This document shows positions 27,947-39,981 of a stretch of 64,000 nucleotides of DNA, piece after piece. Origin of the DNA: Bacillota bacterium (lineage in GTDB: Bacteria > Bacillota > SHA-98 > UBA4971); assembly GCA_012516125.1 (NCBI GenBank), contig JAAYXB010000090.1, positions 90,815 through 154,814 of the forward strand. Direction: 5' to 3'. Every line of letters starts with the position of its first letter. Position 1 is the first letter of the stretch. The notes beneath the pieces were generated by a model. That model ran no database searches, had not been told where the DNA came from, and saw only the letters and a list, made by a program, of their open reading frames with translations. The translations under genes and the position numbers were made by a program.

Positions 27947-28912
27947 TCACCTGGTCGTGCCGCGTTTTCTCTCGACTGCCCTGAGAGCCGCCTTCACAAT
28001 GTCTTCAGGAAGAAGGCCGTACGCCCGAAGAAGCTCCTCCGGCGTCCCTGATTGGCCGAACGCGTCCCGGATGCCAACCCGCTCCACAGGCACTGGGAAG
28101 CGCTCCGCCGTTATCTCGCACACCGCGCTCCCGAGTCCCCCTATAACGCTATGCTCCTCAGCTGTCACGATGGCGCCCGTTTCGCGCGCAGCCGCGATCA
28201 CCGCTTCGTCATCGGCAGGCTTGATGGTGGCCATGTTCAGTACCCTCGCCGACACCCCGTTCTCTTCGGAAAGACGCGACGCGGCTTCGAGCGCGAAGGA
28301 TACCAGAACACCGCATGCTATGATCGTGACGTCGCCGCCTTCCCGAAGAAGCGCCGCCCGCCCGATCTCGAAGTTGTAGTTGTCGTCGAAGATCACCGGC
28401 ACTCCGCTTCTCCCGAGCCGTATATATACCGGCCCCTTGTGCTGTGCGGCTGCGAACACCGCCTTCTCCGTCTCCATGGCATCAGCCGGGACGATGACCG
28501 TCATCCCCGGGATCGCCCTCATGAGGGCGATATCCTCGACGGACTGGTGGGAAGCTCCGTCCTCGCCGACAGTGATCCCCCCGTGGCTCGCGCCTATCTT
28601 AACGTTAAGCCCCGGATACCCGATGACCTGCCGCACCTGGTCAAAGGCGCGACCCGCGGCGAACACCGCGAACGTGCTGGCGAAGGGGATCTTGCCCGAT
28701 GCGGCAAGGCCGGCCGCCGTCCCCATCATGTCGGCCTCCGCGATTCCCATCTCGAAGAACCTGTCCGGGAACCTCGCAGCAAATTCGTCGGTTTTCGTGG
28801 ATTTCGCAAGGTCCGCATCGAGGACCACGACATCGGGGTTTATCTCGCCCAGCCTCACAAGGGCTTTACCATATGCCGCGCGCGTCGCTATCTTCTTCGG
28901 TGCATCTGCCAT
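27947..28912 (-). CDS. Transketolase, C-terminal subunit
   Basis: 321 aa from MADAPKK (AAGGTG just upstream). It contains the pyrimidine-binding domain of split transketolases: VVVLDADLAKSTKT, FFEMGIAEADMMGTAAGLA with the conserved Glu, SHGGITVGEDGASHQSVEDIALMRAIPGM, and the C-terminal domain IKPADDEAVIAAARETGAIVTAEEHSVIGGLGSAV. It pairs with the N-terminal subunit encoded immediately upstream to move two-carbon units in the pentose phosphate/pentose synthesis pathway. Split transketolases are common in archaea, Thermotogae and anaerobic Bacillota. Confidence 0.95.
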   Translation of the reverse strand: MADAPKKIATRAAYGKALVRLGEINPDVVVLDADLAKSTKTDEFAARFPDRFFEMGIAEADMMGTAAGLAASGKIPFASTFAVFAAGRAFDQVRQVIGYPGLNVKIGASHGGITVGEDGASHQSVEDIALMRAIPGMTVIVPADAMETEKAVFAAAQHKGPVYIRLGRSGVPVIFDDNYNFEIGRAALLREGGDVTIIACGVLVSFALEAASRLSEENGVSARVLNMATIKPADDEAVIAAARETGAIVTAEEHSVIGGLGSAVCEITAERFPVPVERVGIRDAFGQSGTPEELLRAYGLLPEDIVKAALRAVERKRGTTR

Positions 28913-28983
28913 CACACCTTCAGCCTCCGTTCCCTTCCAGATCGATCCCGTCAATCCCATGCTGTGCGGCCCGCCGGCAGCGC

Positions 28984-29853
28984 TCACTCCGCTTCCTGCT
29001 CGATGCGGCGGACGGCCTCCTCCGCCTGATCGCGCGATGGCGCTTTCCCATGCCAGTCTACGACGTTCTCCATGAACGGAACTCCCCTACCCTTCACCGT
29101 GTGCGCCACGACCACTGTGGGCTTTCCCTTCGTGGCCTTCGCTTCCTCGCATGCAGCGAAGATGGCCCGGACGTCGTGGCCGTCTATCTCCAGCACATGC
29201 CACCCGAAAGCCCGCCATCTTGCGGCAATGTTGTCGAGGGACTTGACATCCGTCACCGGGCCGTCGATCTGAAGGCCGTTGTAGTCCACGAACGCCGTGA
29301 GGTTATCCAGCTTCCGGTGGACTGACGTCATCGCGGCCTCCCACACCTGGCCCTCCTCGAGCTCGCCGTCGCCGAGGAGGACGTACACCCGCGTCGGGCG
29401 CCCGTCGAGCCTTGCCGCCAGGGCCATGCCATTGGCCGTGGAGAGGCCCTGCCCCAGAGAGCCTGTGGACATCTCCACGCCCGGCGTGTGCTTCATGCTC
29501 GGGTGCCCCTGAAGCCTGCTCCCGAATTTACGCAGGGTGAGAAGCTCCTCCACAGGGAAGAACCCTGCCTCGGCCAGCACCGCATAGAGCGCCGGTGCGG
29601 CGTGCCCCTTGGACAGCACGAACCTGTCCCTGTCGGGCCAGCCGGGGTCCTTCGGGTTGATCCTCATCACCTTGAAGTAGAGCGTGGCCAGGATCTCCGC
29701 GGACGACAGGGACCCACCGGGATGGCCCGACCCCGCTTCCGCGGTCGCCCTGAGCACGTGAACCCTCACCCGCCTCGCCCTCTCTTTCAACATGCGGACC
29801 TCGTCCTCCGCGAGGGCAGGCACCTGGCAACAGTGCACGTCACAACCAAGCAT
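28984..29853 (-). CDS. Transketolase, N-terminal (thiamine diphosphate-binding) subunit
   Basis: 289 aa from MLGCDV (AAGGAG 8 nt upstream). Family features: RVHVLRATAEAGSGHPGGSLSSAEIL, RDRFVLSKGHAAPALYAVLAE, HPSMKHTPGVEMSTGSLGQGLS, and the diphosphate/Mg2+ site GDGELEEGQVWEAAM...FVDYNGLQIDG. The gene pair is separated by 71 bp and together equals one full transketolase. With fbp and apgM in the same window it contributes to gluconeogenic and pentose metabolism. Confidence 0.95.
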   Translation of the reverse strand: MLGCDVHCCQVPALAEDEVRMLKERARRVRVHVLRATAEAGSGHPGGSLSSAEILATLYFKVMRINPKDPGWPDRDRFVLSKGHAAPALYAVLAEAGFFPVEELLTLRKFGSRLQGHPSMKHTPGVEMSTGSLGQGLSTANGMALAARLDGRPTRVYVLLGDGELEEGQVWEAAMTSVHRKLDNLTAFVDYNGLQIDGPVTDVKSLDNIAARWRAFGWHVLEIDGHDVRAIFAACEEAKATKGKPTVVVAHTVKGRGVPFMENVVDWHGKAPSRDQAEEAVRRIEQEAE

Positions 29854-29878
29854 GTTCGTCACTCCTTACCTTGCTGCT

Positions 29879-30628
29879 TCACAGGTTCCTCCGCGAGAAT
29901 TTCTCTGCGAAGACTCTAAGCATGAACTTCGGCAGGGCCAGTATCCTGACGAACCTCCTGGGCTCCCGGACCAGGCGGTACAGCCACTCGAAGCCCATCT
30001 CCCCCATCCACTTCGGAGCGCGCGAGACCCGGCCCGCCAGCACGTCGAGGCTGCCGCCGACCCCAATGCATACCGACGGACGAAGCCGGGCCCTGTTGCG
30101 AGCGATCCACCTGTCCTGACGAGGCGCGCCCATGGCCACGAACACGAGGCTTGCGCCGCTCGCGTTTATCTTCTCCACTATACCCTGCTCGTCCCGATCC
30201 CCGAGGAACCCATGATGGGTCCCGGCGATCCGCAGGCCTGGCACGCGCGCCGTAAGCCGCGCGGCAGCCTCGTCCGCCACGCCGGGCGCCGCCCCGAGCA
30301 AGAAGACCGGCCACCCCTCCGCGCCCGCGCACGCGATAAGCTCTTGCATGAGGTCGAACCCTGCTACCCTCTCAGGAAGCGGAGTCCCGAGCACGCGCGA
30401 CGCCCAGACCACGCCCGCGCCGTCGGGCACCACGAGGTCGGCACTATTGATGATGGAAACGAGATCGCTGTCGCGTTGGGCCATCATGGCCATCTCGGAG
30501 TTCAGGGTCACCACCTGGTGCGCGCGGTCGTCCGCAACCAGCATATCGCGTACCCGTCGCACCGCTTCGGCCATGTCAACTTTATGCACCCGGAGGCCCA
30601 GAATCTCCACGAACCCGGTTTCGCCCAC
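29879..30628 (-). CDS. tagA: WecG/TagA/CpsF family glycosyltransferase
   Basis: 249 aa from the GTG 4 bp after csaB. Signature segments: VVTLNSEMAMMAQRDSDL, INSADLVVPDGAGVVWASRVLG, PVFLLGAAPGVADEAAARL, VFVAMGAPRQDRWIARNR, and the GVGGSLDVLAGRVSRAPKWM motif ending in FEWLYRLVREPRR. Enzymes of this family (GT26) add ManNAc or a similar sugar to undecaprenyl-PP-GlcNAc as the linkage unit of teichoic acids or secondary cell-wall polymers. The operon with csaB suggests that the polymer carries pyruvate. Confidence 0.94.
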   Translation of the reverse strand: MGETGFVEILGLRVHKVDMAEAVRRVRDMLVADDRAHQVVTLNSEMAMMAQRDSDLVSIINSADLVVPDGAGVVWASRVLGTPLPERVAGFDLMQELIACAGAEGWPVFLLGAAPGVADEAAARLTARVPGLRIAGTHHGFLGDRDEQGIVEKINASGASLVFVAMGAPRQDRWIARNRARLRPSVCIGVGGSLDVLAGRVSRAPKWMGEMGFEWLYRLVREPRRFVRILALPKFMLRVFAEKFSRRNL

Positions 30629-30632
30629 GGTA

Positions 30633-31763
30633 TCACCCCAGAAGAGTCCTGCCGCGACGGGCCGTCTCAGCTGCAAGATACGCCGCACTCCTCGCAGCCT
30701 CCGCCAGGGCCGGCTTTGCAGCGGTAAGGGCGGCCCTCATGCTGTCGCGCCTCGCCCACACGTCCCTGACCTTTTGGGCGAGCGCCTCGCTGTCCACTTG
30801 CCGGCGGCTAGCTGATGCCACCGAGACGCCGGGCTCCTCGCCCACCACCCTGAGGAGGCCGTCTATCTTCGGATCGTACGACACCGCCACAAACGGCGTC
30901 GCACATGCCGCCGCAAACACGAGTGCATGGTACCTCATGCCGATCACGAGGTCAGCGCGGCTGATAAGCGACATTACCTCCCGAGGAGAGTAGTCTCCCT
31001 CAAGAACGTGCGACCTCCCGCGCATGAGTTCGGCCGCCGCCCGGCTCGCAACCACGTCACCGGGCTTATGGAACGGCACGTAGATGATAGCCGCGCCGAG
31101 AGAGCGTTCCGCCTCGTCCGCGGCGCGGGCCACCGCCTCGAGGTATCCCGATTCGGTACCCCAGGGTCGCACGGAAACCACCACGACCGGTGCCCCCGCA
31201 CCCACCGGGACGCCCTCGGACGCGAGGATATCGGCGCTGTCCCGCACGGATGCGTCCAACTCAAGGCCGAAGACCGGGTCGGCCGTGACCCGGATAGGCG
31301 GGCGCCTCACGCCCACCGCCTCGAGGAGCTGGCGCGACTGCTCGTCCCGCACCGTGATAGCGCTCACCCTGTTCGCGACGAGCCTTACGAGCCAGCGGCT
31401 CCAGGTGCGCTTGAGCGGGCCCACGCCATGGGAATAAAAGAACACGGGCTTCCCCATGAGCCTCGCCATGGCGACAAGCCCGAGGTAATATGCTAGCGAT
31501 CGAAAACTGGTAACATCCTGAAGGAGGCTGCCGCTTCCGCTGATGAAGAGGTCCGCCCCGGCGAACTCGCGGATGACCTGCAGCAGGCTGGTCCTCTTCA
31601 CCGCGCCGATGCCGTGCATCCGCCGCGTCAGTTCGGGCTCATCCGACAGGGCCACTACAGCAGCGTCGGGGACGACCGCCCTCAGGTGCTGGATCATTGC
31701 GGCCAGCATGGCTTCATCCCCGGTGTTTCCGAACCCGAAGTAGCCCGAGAGCACGAACTTCAT
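30633..31763 (-). CDS. csaB: Polysaccharide pyruvyl transferase CsaB
   Basis: 376 aa from MKFVLSGYFGFGNTGDEAML, whose ATG overlaps the DUF5693 stop (ATGA). Pyruvyl-transferase family marks: GNTGDEA at the N terminus, LFISGSGSLLQDVTS, FFYSHGVGPL, ITVRDEQSRQLL, TADPVF and the C-terminal RYHALVFAAACATPFVAVSYDPK. CsaB transfers a ketal-linked pyruvate from PEP to the secondary cell-wall polymer, which then anchors SLH-domain S-layer proteins. This predicts an SLH-type S-layer in the organism. Confidence 0.95.
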   Translation of the reverse strand: MKFVLSGYFGFGNTGDEAMLAAMIQHLRAVVPDAAVVALSDEPELTRRMHGIGAVKRTSLLQVIREFAGADLFISGSGSLLQDVTSFRSLAYYLGLVAMARLMGKPVFFYSHGVGPLKRTWSRWLVRLVANRVSAITVRDEQSRQLLEAVGVRRPPIRVTADPVFGLELDASVRDSADILASEGVPVGAGAPVVVVSVRPWGTESGYLEAVARAADEAERSLGAAIIYVPFHKPGDVVASRAAAELMRGRSHVLEGDYSPREVMSLISRADLVIGMRYHALVFAAACATPFVAVSYDPKIDGLLRVVGEEPGVSVASASRRQVDSEALAQKVRDVWARRDSMRAALTAAKPALAEAARSAAYLAAETARRGRTLLG

Positions 31764-33823
31764 CCTTCGACTCTCTCCCCGTCCCCTGCCCCGGTACTGG
31801 CCGCCCGCCCGGTGGCGCGGCCCGCCGTAAAGTGCGCGTAAGCAGCGTAAAGAGCGTACGCGACGGCACCTATGGCTGCGCCGATGACAAGCCCGTACGC
31901 TGTCCGCAGCACCGTCGCCAAGAGCGGGGTGTGCAGGTGGGAAAACGTGTTCACCATCGAGATCTGACCGATGCACCCGAGGAGTGCGAGCGGTAGAGCA
32001 AGCCGCCTGTTGCCCCGCAGCAGGGTCAGGGCTGCGAATATGAGCGCCGGATGGCCTATGAGGAACTCCTTTGTCCTGGGGCGAAAGACCAGCACCTTCT
32101 CGAGGAACACCCTCATGCCCTCGTCAAAGGATGGGATGGGAAGCCCGAAGTAGATGTTCCCCGTCCGCATGATGTACACGAGCCCCATCGCCCCCACCAC
32201 GGCCAAGACCAGTGCGTGCCAGACGCGGATTGGCTCCGAGAGTATCTCTCCCGCGGCCGCCACGAGGTTCCCGCCCTCCCTGCGCTGCTCCACCTGGTAC
32301 CTCCAGTATAGCACCGCAACGATGATGAGCGGCAAGACGTGCGCGACCTTCACGCCGACGAACTGGTCGAGGTGCAACATGAAGCTGGTGCTTGACAGCG
32401 TGGCCGCGAGGAGCAGGCCGCCAAGGACGGACACACAAGACGCCTGGAGCCAGAGGAGGCACGCGTCGTGAAGCCCGGCGCCGTGGCTCCAGGACGCGCT
32501 TCGGGCGCGCCGCAACCTTACCAGGATGAGGCCGACCGCAAGCGCGGGAAACACGACCGCCGCGCCCAGAGCCGCAAGCTGCCGGAAGAGCGTCGCAAAC
32601 CGGGTCGTGATGAGGCCGGCATATGCGAAAAGCCCAAGCGTAAACAGGCCAAGCTCGGCAATAGGCGGCGCGGAGGCCACCATGTCGAGAAGCATGAATG
32701 CCCCGGCCAGGATGCCGGCGGCCACCACCACAAGCGGAACCCTGGCAGGACTATACTGCGTGAAAGGCCGGGCCTCGTCGAGGGTGAACCCTGAGGCAGT
32801 CATCCCGCGCGCTATCGCCTCGATGTAGTCGAGGTTGTGGTTCACTACAGCAAGCTCTTCCCCACTCTTGGCGGGGAATGGGCGGATGTACATAACTCTG
32901 ATGTTCCGTTCGCGAGCGGCCCTGACAAACCTGTCCACAGCCGTCTGGACCTCGATCTTGTCCATCTCGCGCGCGGTTATGCTATGGACCCTCACGACCG
33001 CAGGGCTCATGAGCTCGGCGAAGGCCCTGTCCCCCTGCTGGACGGCGAACTCAACATGCCCGAACGCAAGTCCATGCGAGGTAAGGGCGTCCGCTGCCTC
33101 ACGGACGTAGTCCGGGTAGCCGAGTACATCCTCACCCTCGAAAATGACCAGCCGAACCCCGTCGATCTCCGCGAGCCGGTCTACGAAGAACGCTATTTTC
33201 TCTGGCGTGACGCCGGGATAGTTCCTGAACCTTGCCACCACGCCAAGCCCGGCGCTTTGGGCCTCGCGCACCTCCGCAGGGTCAAGCCCGATGTTAACCT
33301 CCTCGACCTGCTTTATGCCTTTCGCCATCTCGATGAACGGTCCGAGGCGTCGGGAGTTGAATGTCGACACCCGCTCACCCGCGAGCCTCATGTTGAGCAG
33401 CGGAGCGATCTCGTTGTATGTGGACGCATCGCGTGGGAAGAGGTACGTGTTGCTCCCGAACAGGCGCCCTTCGTCTATCATCTGCCTGAGGACTGGATCA
33501 GTTGTGGGCACCAGCTTGTCGTAGTCGAGTATCTGCCTGCCGGTGAAAGCACGTACCTTGCCCTTCTCTATCATGTCGCCGATGGTACGCTCATTCAGGG
33601 CAACGGAAGTGAGCCCTGCCATCTTCGCCCTGCGCATGAATGTATCCAGGGGATACCCGGCCGCGCGGCACACCTCGACCGCGGCATCGTAGTCCATTAC
33701 CAGCTCAACCTGGCGGTTGGACCGTTCCACGGTGATACGCCCGATTGCAATATACGCCGATGCCAGCACCGCCGCTATCAGCGTCCACACCCACAGCTTC
33801 CTCGCCCGCCAGGGCCCTGCCAT
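31760..33823 (-). CDS. DUF5693 family large membrane protein
   Basis: 687 aa from MAGPWRA (GGAG just upstream). One N-terminal helix, a ~330-residue extracytoplasmic domain (VCRAAGYPLDTFMRRAKMAGLTSVALNE, GLDPAEVREAQSAGLGVVARFRNYPG and IFEGEDVLGYPDY suggest a TIM-barrel-like fold), then about ten C-terminal membrane helices. The ORF is invariably linked to csaB in Bacillota that carry it. It is therefore inferred to act in export or modification of the pyruvylated cell-wall polymer. Biochemical function is unknown. It overlaps csaB by the ATGA junction. Confidence 0.88.
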   Translation of the reverse strand: MAGPWRARKLWVWTLIAAVLASAYIAIGRITVERSNRQVELVMDYDAAVEVCRAAGYPLDTFMRRAKMAGLTSVALNERTIGDMIEKGKVRAFTGRQILDYDKLVPTTDPVLRQMIDEGRLFGSNTYLFPRDASTYNEIAPLLNMRLAGERVSTFNSRRLGPFIEMAKGIKQVEEVNIGLDPAEVREAQSAGLGVVARFRNYPGVTPEKIAFFVDRLAEIDGVRLVIFEGEDVLGYPDYVREAADALTSHGLAFGHVEFAVQQGDRAFAELMSPAVVRVHSITAREMDKIEVQTAVDRFVRAARERNIRVMYIRPFPAKSGEELAVVNHNLDYIEAIARGMTASGFTLDEARPFTQYSPARVPLVVVAAGILAGAFMLLDMVASAPPIAELGLFTLGLFAYAGLITTRFATLFRQLAALGAAVVFPALAVGLILVRLRRARSASWSHGAGLHDACLLWLQASCVSVLGGLLLAATLSSTSFMLHLDQFVGVKVAHVLPLIIVAVLYWRYQVEQRREGGNLVAAAGEILSEPIRVWHALVLAVVGAMGLVYIMRTGNIYFGLPIPSFDEGMRVFLEKVLVFRPRTKEFLIGHPALIFAALTLLRGNRRLALPLALLGCIGQISMVNTFSHLHTPLLATVLRTAYGLVIGAAIGAVAYALYAAYAHFTAGRATGRAASTGAGDGERVEG

Positions 33824-33981
33824 GGCATCTCCACCCCACATTCCCGCCTGAACGGCGGGCGCTCTCTTGCGGCCTGCCCCCAGGCCGGATCCCCCCGCCT
33901 CCCGGCCGAAGGCTTTGGCCTCCGGACCGGACGCCTCGCCTTGAGACCAGAGGGCCCGGGCCCCGAACCCAAGGCCGTTGC

Positions 33982-34686
33982 TTACTTACCCGAGGGCGTA
34001 CTCCCGAAGATGTAGACAACCCCGTCCTGAACGCTCACGTCGCGCAGCACGAGGGGAATGGGCAGCCCCGAGACGTCCACCGACAGATCCACGCTCTTCA
34101 AGAGCCCGTTCTTGATGACCTCCGGGACTACGGCGTCTCCGACCCTGAAGCGGTCCACTACATATGCAAGGCGCGTGTCGCCCTGCACCACGAACCTGCC
34201 GTCAAGAGCCAGGTCCACCTTTACACCAAGGACGCTTGCGCTGCCGGAGACCGTGGCGACATCACGTCGAAGCTTCACCGTGAGGAGCCTCAGGATTCCG
34301 TCGCGCGAGTGAAAGTAGGCGTTGAGGTCGTCCTCTGCAAGTATCACTGTGACGTCGCCCCTGCCGATACGTTTTACGTCGAGCTTGCCTTCGCGCAGCA
34401 CGGAGCGCATGTCGACATCGGCGCGGCGCGCGTCGAGAAACAGGCGCTGCACACGCAGCCCGTCCACGATGATGTTGCGCGCGTCAACCCGCAGGAAGTC
34501 GATCCTGCCGAGCGCAACCGCAAGAGCCGGAAAGGTCCTCACGTACACACGGACCGACTCGGCCTGGTCTACGCTTGCGACTATCGCCTTCTCCAGCCGT
34601 GTGCTCACGGCCCCCGGGATCGCCGCCTCCCCGACCACGAAGACGCAGGCGATCGCAAGGGCCGCGAGCGCTATCGGATACTTCAT
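33982..34686 (-). CDS. DUF2993 (LmeA-like) secreted or membrane-anchored protein
   Basis: 234 aa from MKYPIALAALAIACVFVVG, a signal or anchor segment, with GAGGGA upstream. A DUF2993-type lipid-binding beta domain follows: VRVYVRTFPALAVALGRIDFLRVDARNIIVDGLRVQRLFLDA, then VTVILAEDDLNAYF. The mycobacterial relative LmeA is involved in lipomannan elongation; here only a periplasmic or cell-surface lipid-binding role can be inferred. It lies between prfB and the csaB cluster, 54 bp after prfB. Confidence 0.85.
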   Translation of the reverse strand: MKYPIALAALAIACVFVVGEAAIPGAVSTRLEKAIVASVDQAESVRVYVRTFPALAVALGRIDFLRVDARNIIVDGLRVQRLFLDARRADVDMRSVLREGKLDVKRIGRGDVTVILAEDDLNAYFHSRDGILRLLTVKLRRDVATVSGSASVLGVKVDLALDGRFVVQGDTRLAYVVDRFRVGDAVVPEVIKNGLLKSVDLSVDVSGLPIPLVLRDVSVQDGVVYIFGSTPSGK

Positions 34687-34739
34687 GGCATCCCTCGATA
34701 CACGCACCACACGCGCCCCAACCGGGCGGGCGGGCAAGG

Positions 34740-35847
34740 CTAAGCCGACGCCCTGGCGGTGGCCCTCAGGTAGGCCTCGATGAACTCGTCGATCTCGCCG
34801 TCCATGACGGCCTGGACGTTCCCGGTCTCGAGCCCGGTCCGGTGGTCCTTCACCATCGTGTAGGGCTGGAACACATATGACCTGATCTGGTTGCCCCAGG
34901 CGATGTCCTTCTGCTCGCCCCGTAGCTCACCTATCTTCTTTTCCTGCTCTGCCTTGTAGTGCTCGAACAGGCGCGCCTTGAGGATCCTCATGGCGACCTC
35001 GCGGTTCTGATACTGGGACCGCTCGTTCTGGCAGGCCACGACGATCCCCGTGGGAATGTGCGTTATCCTCACGGCGGACTCCGTCTTGTTGACGTACTGG
35101 CCGCCAGCCCCGCCTGAGCGGTATGTGTCGATCTTAAGGTCCTCCGGCCTTATCTCTATGTCCACATCCTCCGGCACCTCAGGGATGACGTCCACCGATG
35201 CGAACGAGGTGTGACGCCTCGCATTGGCGTCGAACGGCGAGATCCTGACCAGACGGTGGATGCCCCTCTCGGCCTTGAGGTAGCCATATGCGTTCTCGCC
35301 GCTTATGAGGACGGTAACGCTCTTCAGACCCGCCTCCTCGCCTGGCAGGAAATCAGTGATCTCCGCTTTGTATCCGCGCCGCTCTGCCCACCTGAGGTAC
35401 ATGCGCAGGAGCATCTCGGCCCAATCCTGGGACTCGGTGCCGCCCGCGCCCGGGTGTATCGAGAGGATGGCGTTGGCACGGTCGTACTCGCCGCCGAGCA
35501 GGTGCGCAAGCTCAAGGCCGGTCACGGCCTTGGTGAGGGACTTCATGCCCTGGCGAACCTCTTTCTCCACGGACTCATCGCCTTCCTCGAGGCCCAGCTC
35601 AAGGAGGACGGCGAGGTCCTCGGCCTCCGCACGGGCTTTCTCCCAGCGCTCAACGTCAGCCTTGATCTGGCTCACCCGCTGAAGGACCTTCTGTGCGGCC
35701 TCCCGGTCATCCCAAAAACCCGGCTCGCTCACCTGCCGCTCAAGCTCGGCAATCTTTGCCTTCTTTGCTTCGATGTCAAAGATACACCCTCATCTCTTCC
35801 ACTCTAGAGACAAGATCGTCCAGAGTGGGTTTTAGCTCACTCAGCAT
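34740..35847 (-). CDS. prfB: Peptide chain release factor 2 (programmed +1 frameshift)
   Basis: The gene starts at ATG 35847 with 23 codons (MLSELKPTLDD...MRVYL), then an in-frame UGA at 35776-35778. It continues in the +1 frame from GAC (35777-35775) to the stop at 34740, giving about 368 aa. The downstream part shows the UGA/UAA-decoding SPF motif (RISPFDANARRHTSF) and the peptidyl-hydrolysis GGQ motif (SGGAGGQYVNKTESA). RF2 terminates at UGA and UAA. Its own level is sensed at the frameshift site. It follows secA directly, as in B. subtilis. Confidence 0.96.
35775..35790 (-). promoter_or_regulatory. RF2 programmed frameshift site
   Basis: The codon series AGG-GTG-TAT-CTT-TGA-C has the slippery CTT at 35779-35781, the UGA at 35776-35778 followed by C, and an SD-like AGGGTG three bases before CTT. 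It is nearly identical to the classical bacterial prfB autoregulatory site. Confidence 0.93.
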
Positions 35848-35851
35848 CCCT

Positions 35852-38545
<2,694 letters not shown>

Positions 38546-38565
38546 CGTGTCTTCCCTTCTTTCAA

Positions 38566-39048
38566 TCCAAGCCCGTGAGCCCGTGCAGGCGCTGCACGCG
38601 TCGAGCGTAGAAGGCCTGGCGATGAGGCCTGGCGCCGTCTTCTCAGGTCTCGTCCCTCCGGACACACCGCACACACCGCAGAGGACATACCTCAGCGGAC
38701 ACACCGCCGCGGGCTGCGGCGGACGTGGGCGCTCGTTCCCGCGGAGGTCACGAGCACCACGCATGGTGCTAACGTAACACTCAGTCCGTCACGCCGACCC
38801 CCGGAAGGCGCCCTGAGCGGAACCCTGCGCTCCACGTCGGCCATCTTGAGTAGGCCATCTCGAGCCCGCACCACTGCCTGAGCTGGCAGTGCTTGTCAGG
38901 GCGGCGGCGGCAGGCATCTCCGAACTCATGCCAGGTCCCTGGACATCTGCCGGGCTCCCGGCAGACCCCTGCCGGAGTTATACGCGCCCGCACAAGCTAA
39001 CGCCAGAGGCTCCGCCGCTTGCGCGGCAAGGTCCCCTGAGCGCGAGAT
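38566..39048 (-). other. ~500-nt structured leader between a strong promoter and secA
   Basis: The promoter at 39050-39078 would give a leader of about 500 nt before the secA GTG, with no credible ORF. Several dyads are visible: TCTGCCGGG..CCCGGCAGA (38946-38965), CACTGCC..GGCAGTG (38872-38891) and CCAGG..CCTGG (38931-38944). I could not match it to 6S, SRP, RNase P, tmRNA or a riboswitch class. It could be a regulatory leader or an unrecognised ncRNA. Confidence 0.35.
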
Positions 39049-39049
39049 A

Positions 39050-39078
39050 ATTATACCATTCGCACGCCGGTGCAGCAA
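39050..39078 (-). promoter_or_regulatory. Extended -10 sigma-A promoter upstream of the secA leader
   Basis: On the minus strand TTGCTG (39073-39078), a 17-bp spacer ending in TGG, and a perfect TATAAT (39050-39055), giving the extended TGnTATAAT. It points toward secA. Confidence 0.65.
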
Positions 39079-39190
39079 CCTCGCGCGAGGCCGGCGGTGG
39101 GTGCGTGAGAGCGGGCGCAAGGCCGCATCGTTAGGATTCGGCTACCTGGTGACGCCCGTTACCACCTGTTGAGGCTGTTCCGGCGCGGCG

Positions 39191-39388
39191 CTAAGTGAGG
39201 GTGCAGAAATACTTCCGACTTTTGGAGGGGTTGCCGGTGACTGCACGAGGGGTGTCAAAATCCGGCCACTGGCTAAACGGGCCGGATTTTGGCGAAGCGC
39301 GCCCCGCTTGGGGCGCCGTCCCCGAGTGCAACATCGGCAACCCGGCAACTACTGGAAGAGGGGCGAGAACTAACACACCCTCACTTAG
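39191..39388. mobile_element. Complete long MITE-like element (copy R7)
   Basis: 198 bp with near-perfect terminal repeats: CTAAGTGAGGGTG at the left and its exact complement at the right (39376-39388). It is the inverted relative of copy R5 with the same internal blocks (AAAATCCGGCC..GGCCGGATTTT and GCGCCCCGC..GGGGCGCC). The right-terminal TAA is the stop codon of the DUF5317 gene. TA dinucleotides flank the element on both sides, with GCGGCGC-like sequence outside each end. Confidence 0.82.
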
Positions 39389-39981
39389 CGGCGCTTGAGG
39401 GTGCCGACCCTGCGGCTAAGCCTAACTCGCGGGCTTTTCCGGGCGAGCATCTCGTGTTGAATGAGGAGGAACACGCCTAAGGCCATCGCAATGTCGCCGA
39501 CGCTGATGACCCGGTGAATCGGGTATGGCGAGCCAATGGGAACGACGTCTCCGAGCGGCCACAGGCGGGTGGTCGTGTCGATGAGCTTATAAGTGAGGAC
39601 CCTCCCTGACTCGATCGCGGCAACCTGCTGCGCCATCCCCACCGCTGTCAGCATGTCGGCGGAAACCGGCATTCTCATACCGTTGGCAAGGATGACCACA
39701 AAGTTTAGAACCACGCCGATCCCGATGAGCGGCATCCAGCGGATGTGACGGTTCGCCCAGATTGCGTAAAGAAGCAGGACATAGCTGAGGAAGAAAGCAT
39801 AGGGCGCGATGGACCGAATGAGCGCGGCACCGCGGAACCCGAGGGCGACGACCGCAACTTCGATGGCGAACGACGCCAGTATGCACTCGACTCTCCTGAG
39901 CGGCACCTCCCCGAGGCTCGAAAACGTACCGCCCCGAAGCTTGCCAACGACCATCGAGGCGACGGCCGTGTCAACTAGCAT
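39385..39981 (-). CDS. DUF5317 family membrane protein
   Basis: 198 aa with four to five hydrophobic helices (APYAFFLSYVLLLYAIWA, IGIGVVLNFVVILANGMRMPV, VISVGDIAMALGVFLLIQ). The block NFVVILANGMRMPVSADML, the later LWPLGDVVPI and the VISVGD segment near the C terminus are DUF5317 marks. It overlaps the HD-GYP gene upstream by 11 bp, so the pair is probably one operon. The function is unknown. The TAA stop is contributed by the adjacent repeat element. Confidence 0.88.
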   Translation of the reverse strand: MLVDTAVASMVVGKLRGGTFSSLGEVPLRRVECILASFAIEVAVVALGFRGAALIRSIAPYAFFLSYVLLLYAIWANRHIRWMPLIGIGVVLNFVVILANGMRMPVSADMLTAVGMAQQVAAIESGRVLTYKLIDTTTRLWPLGDVVPIGSPYPIHRVISVGDIAMALGVFLLIQHEMLARKSPRVRLSRRVGTLKRR

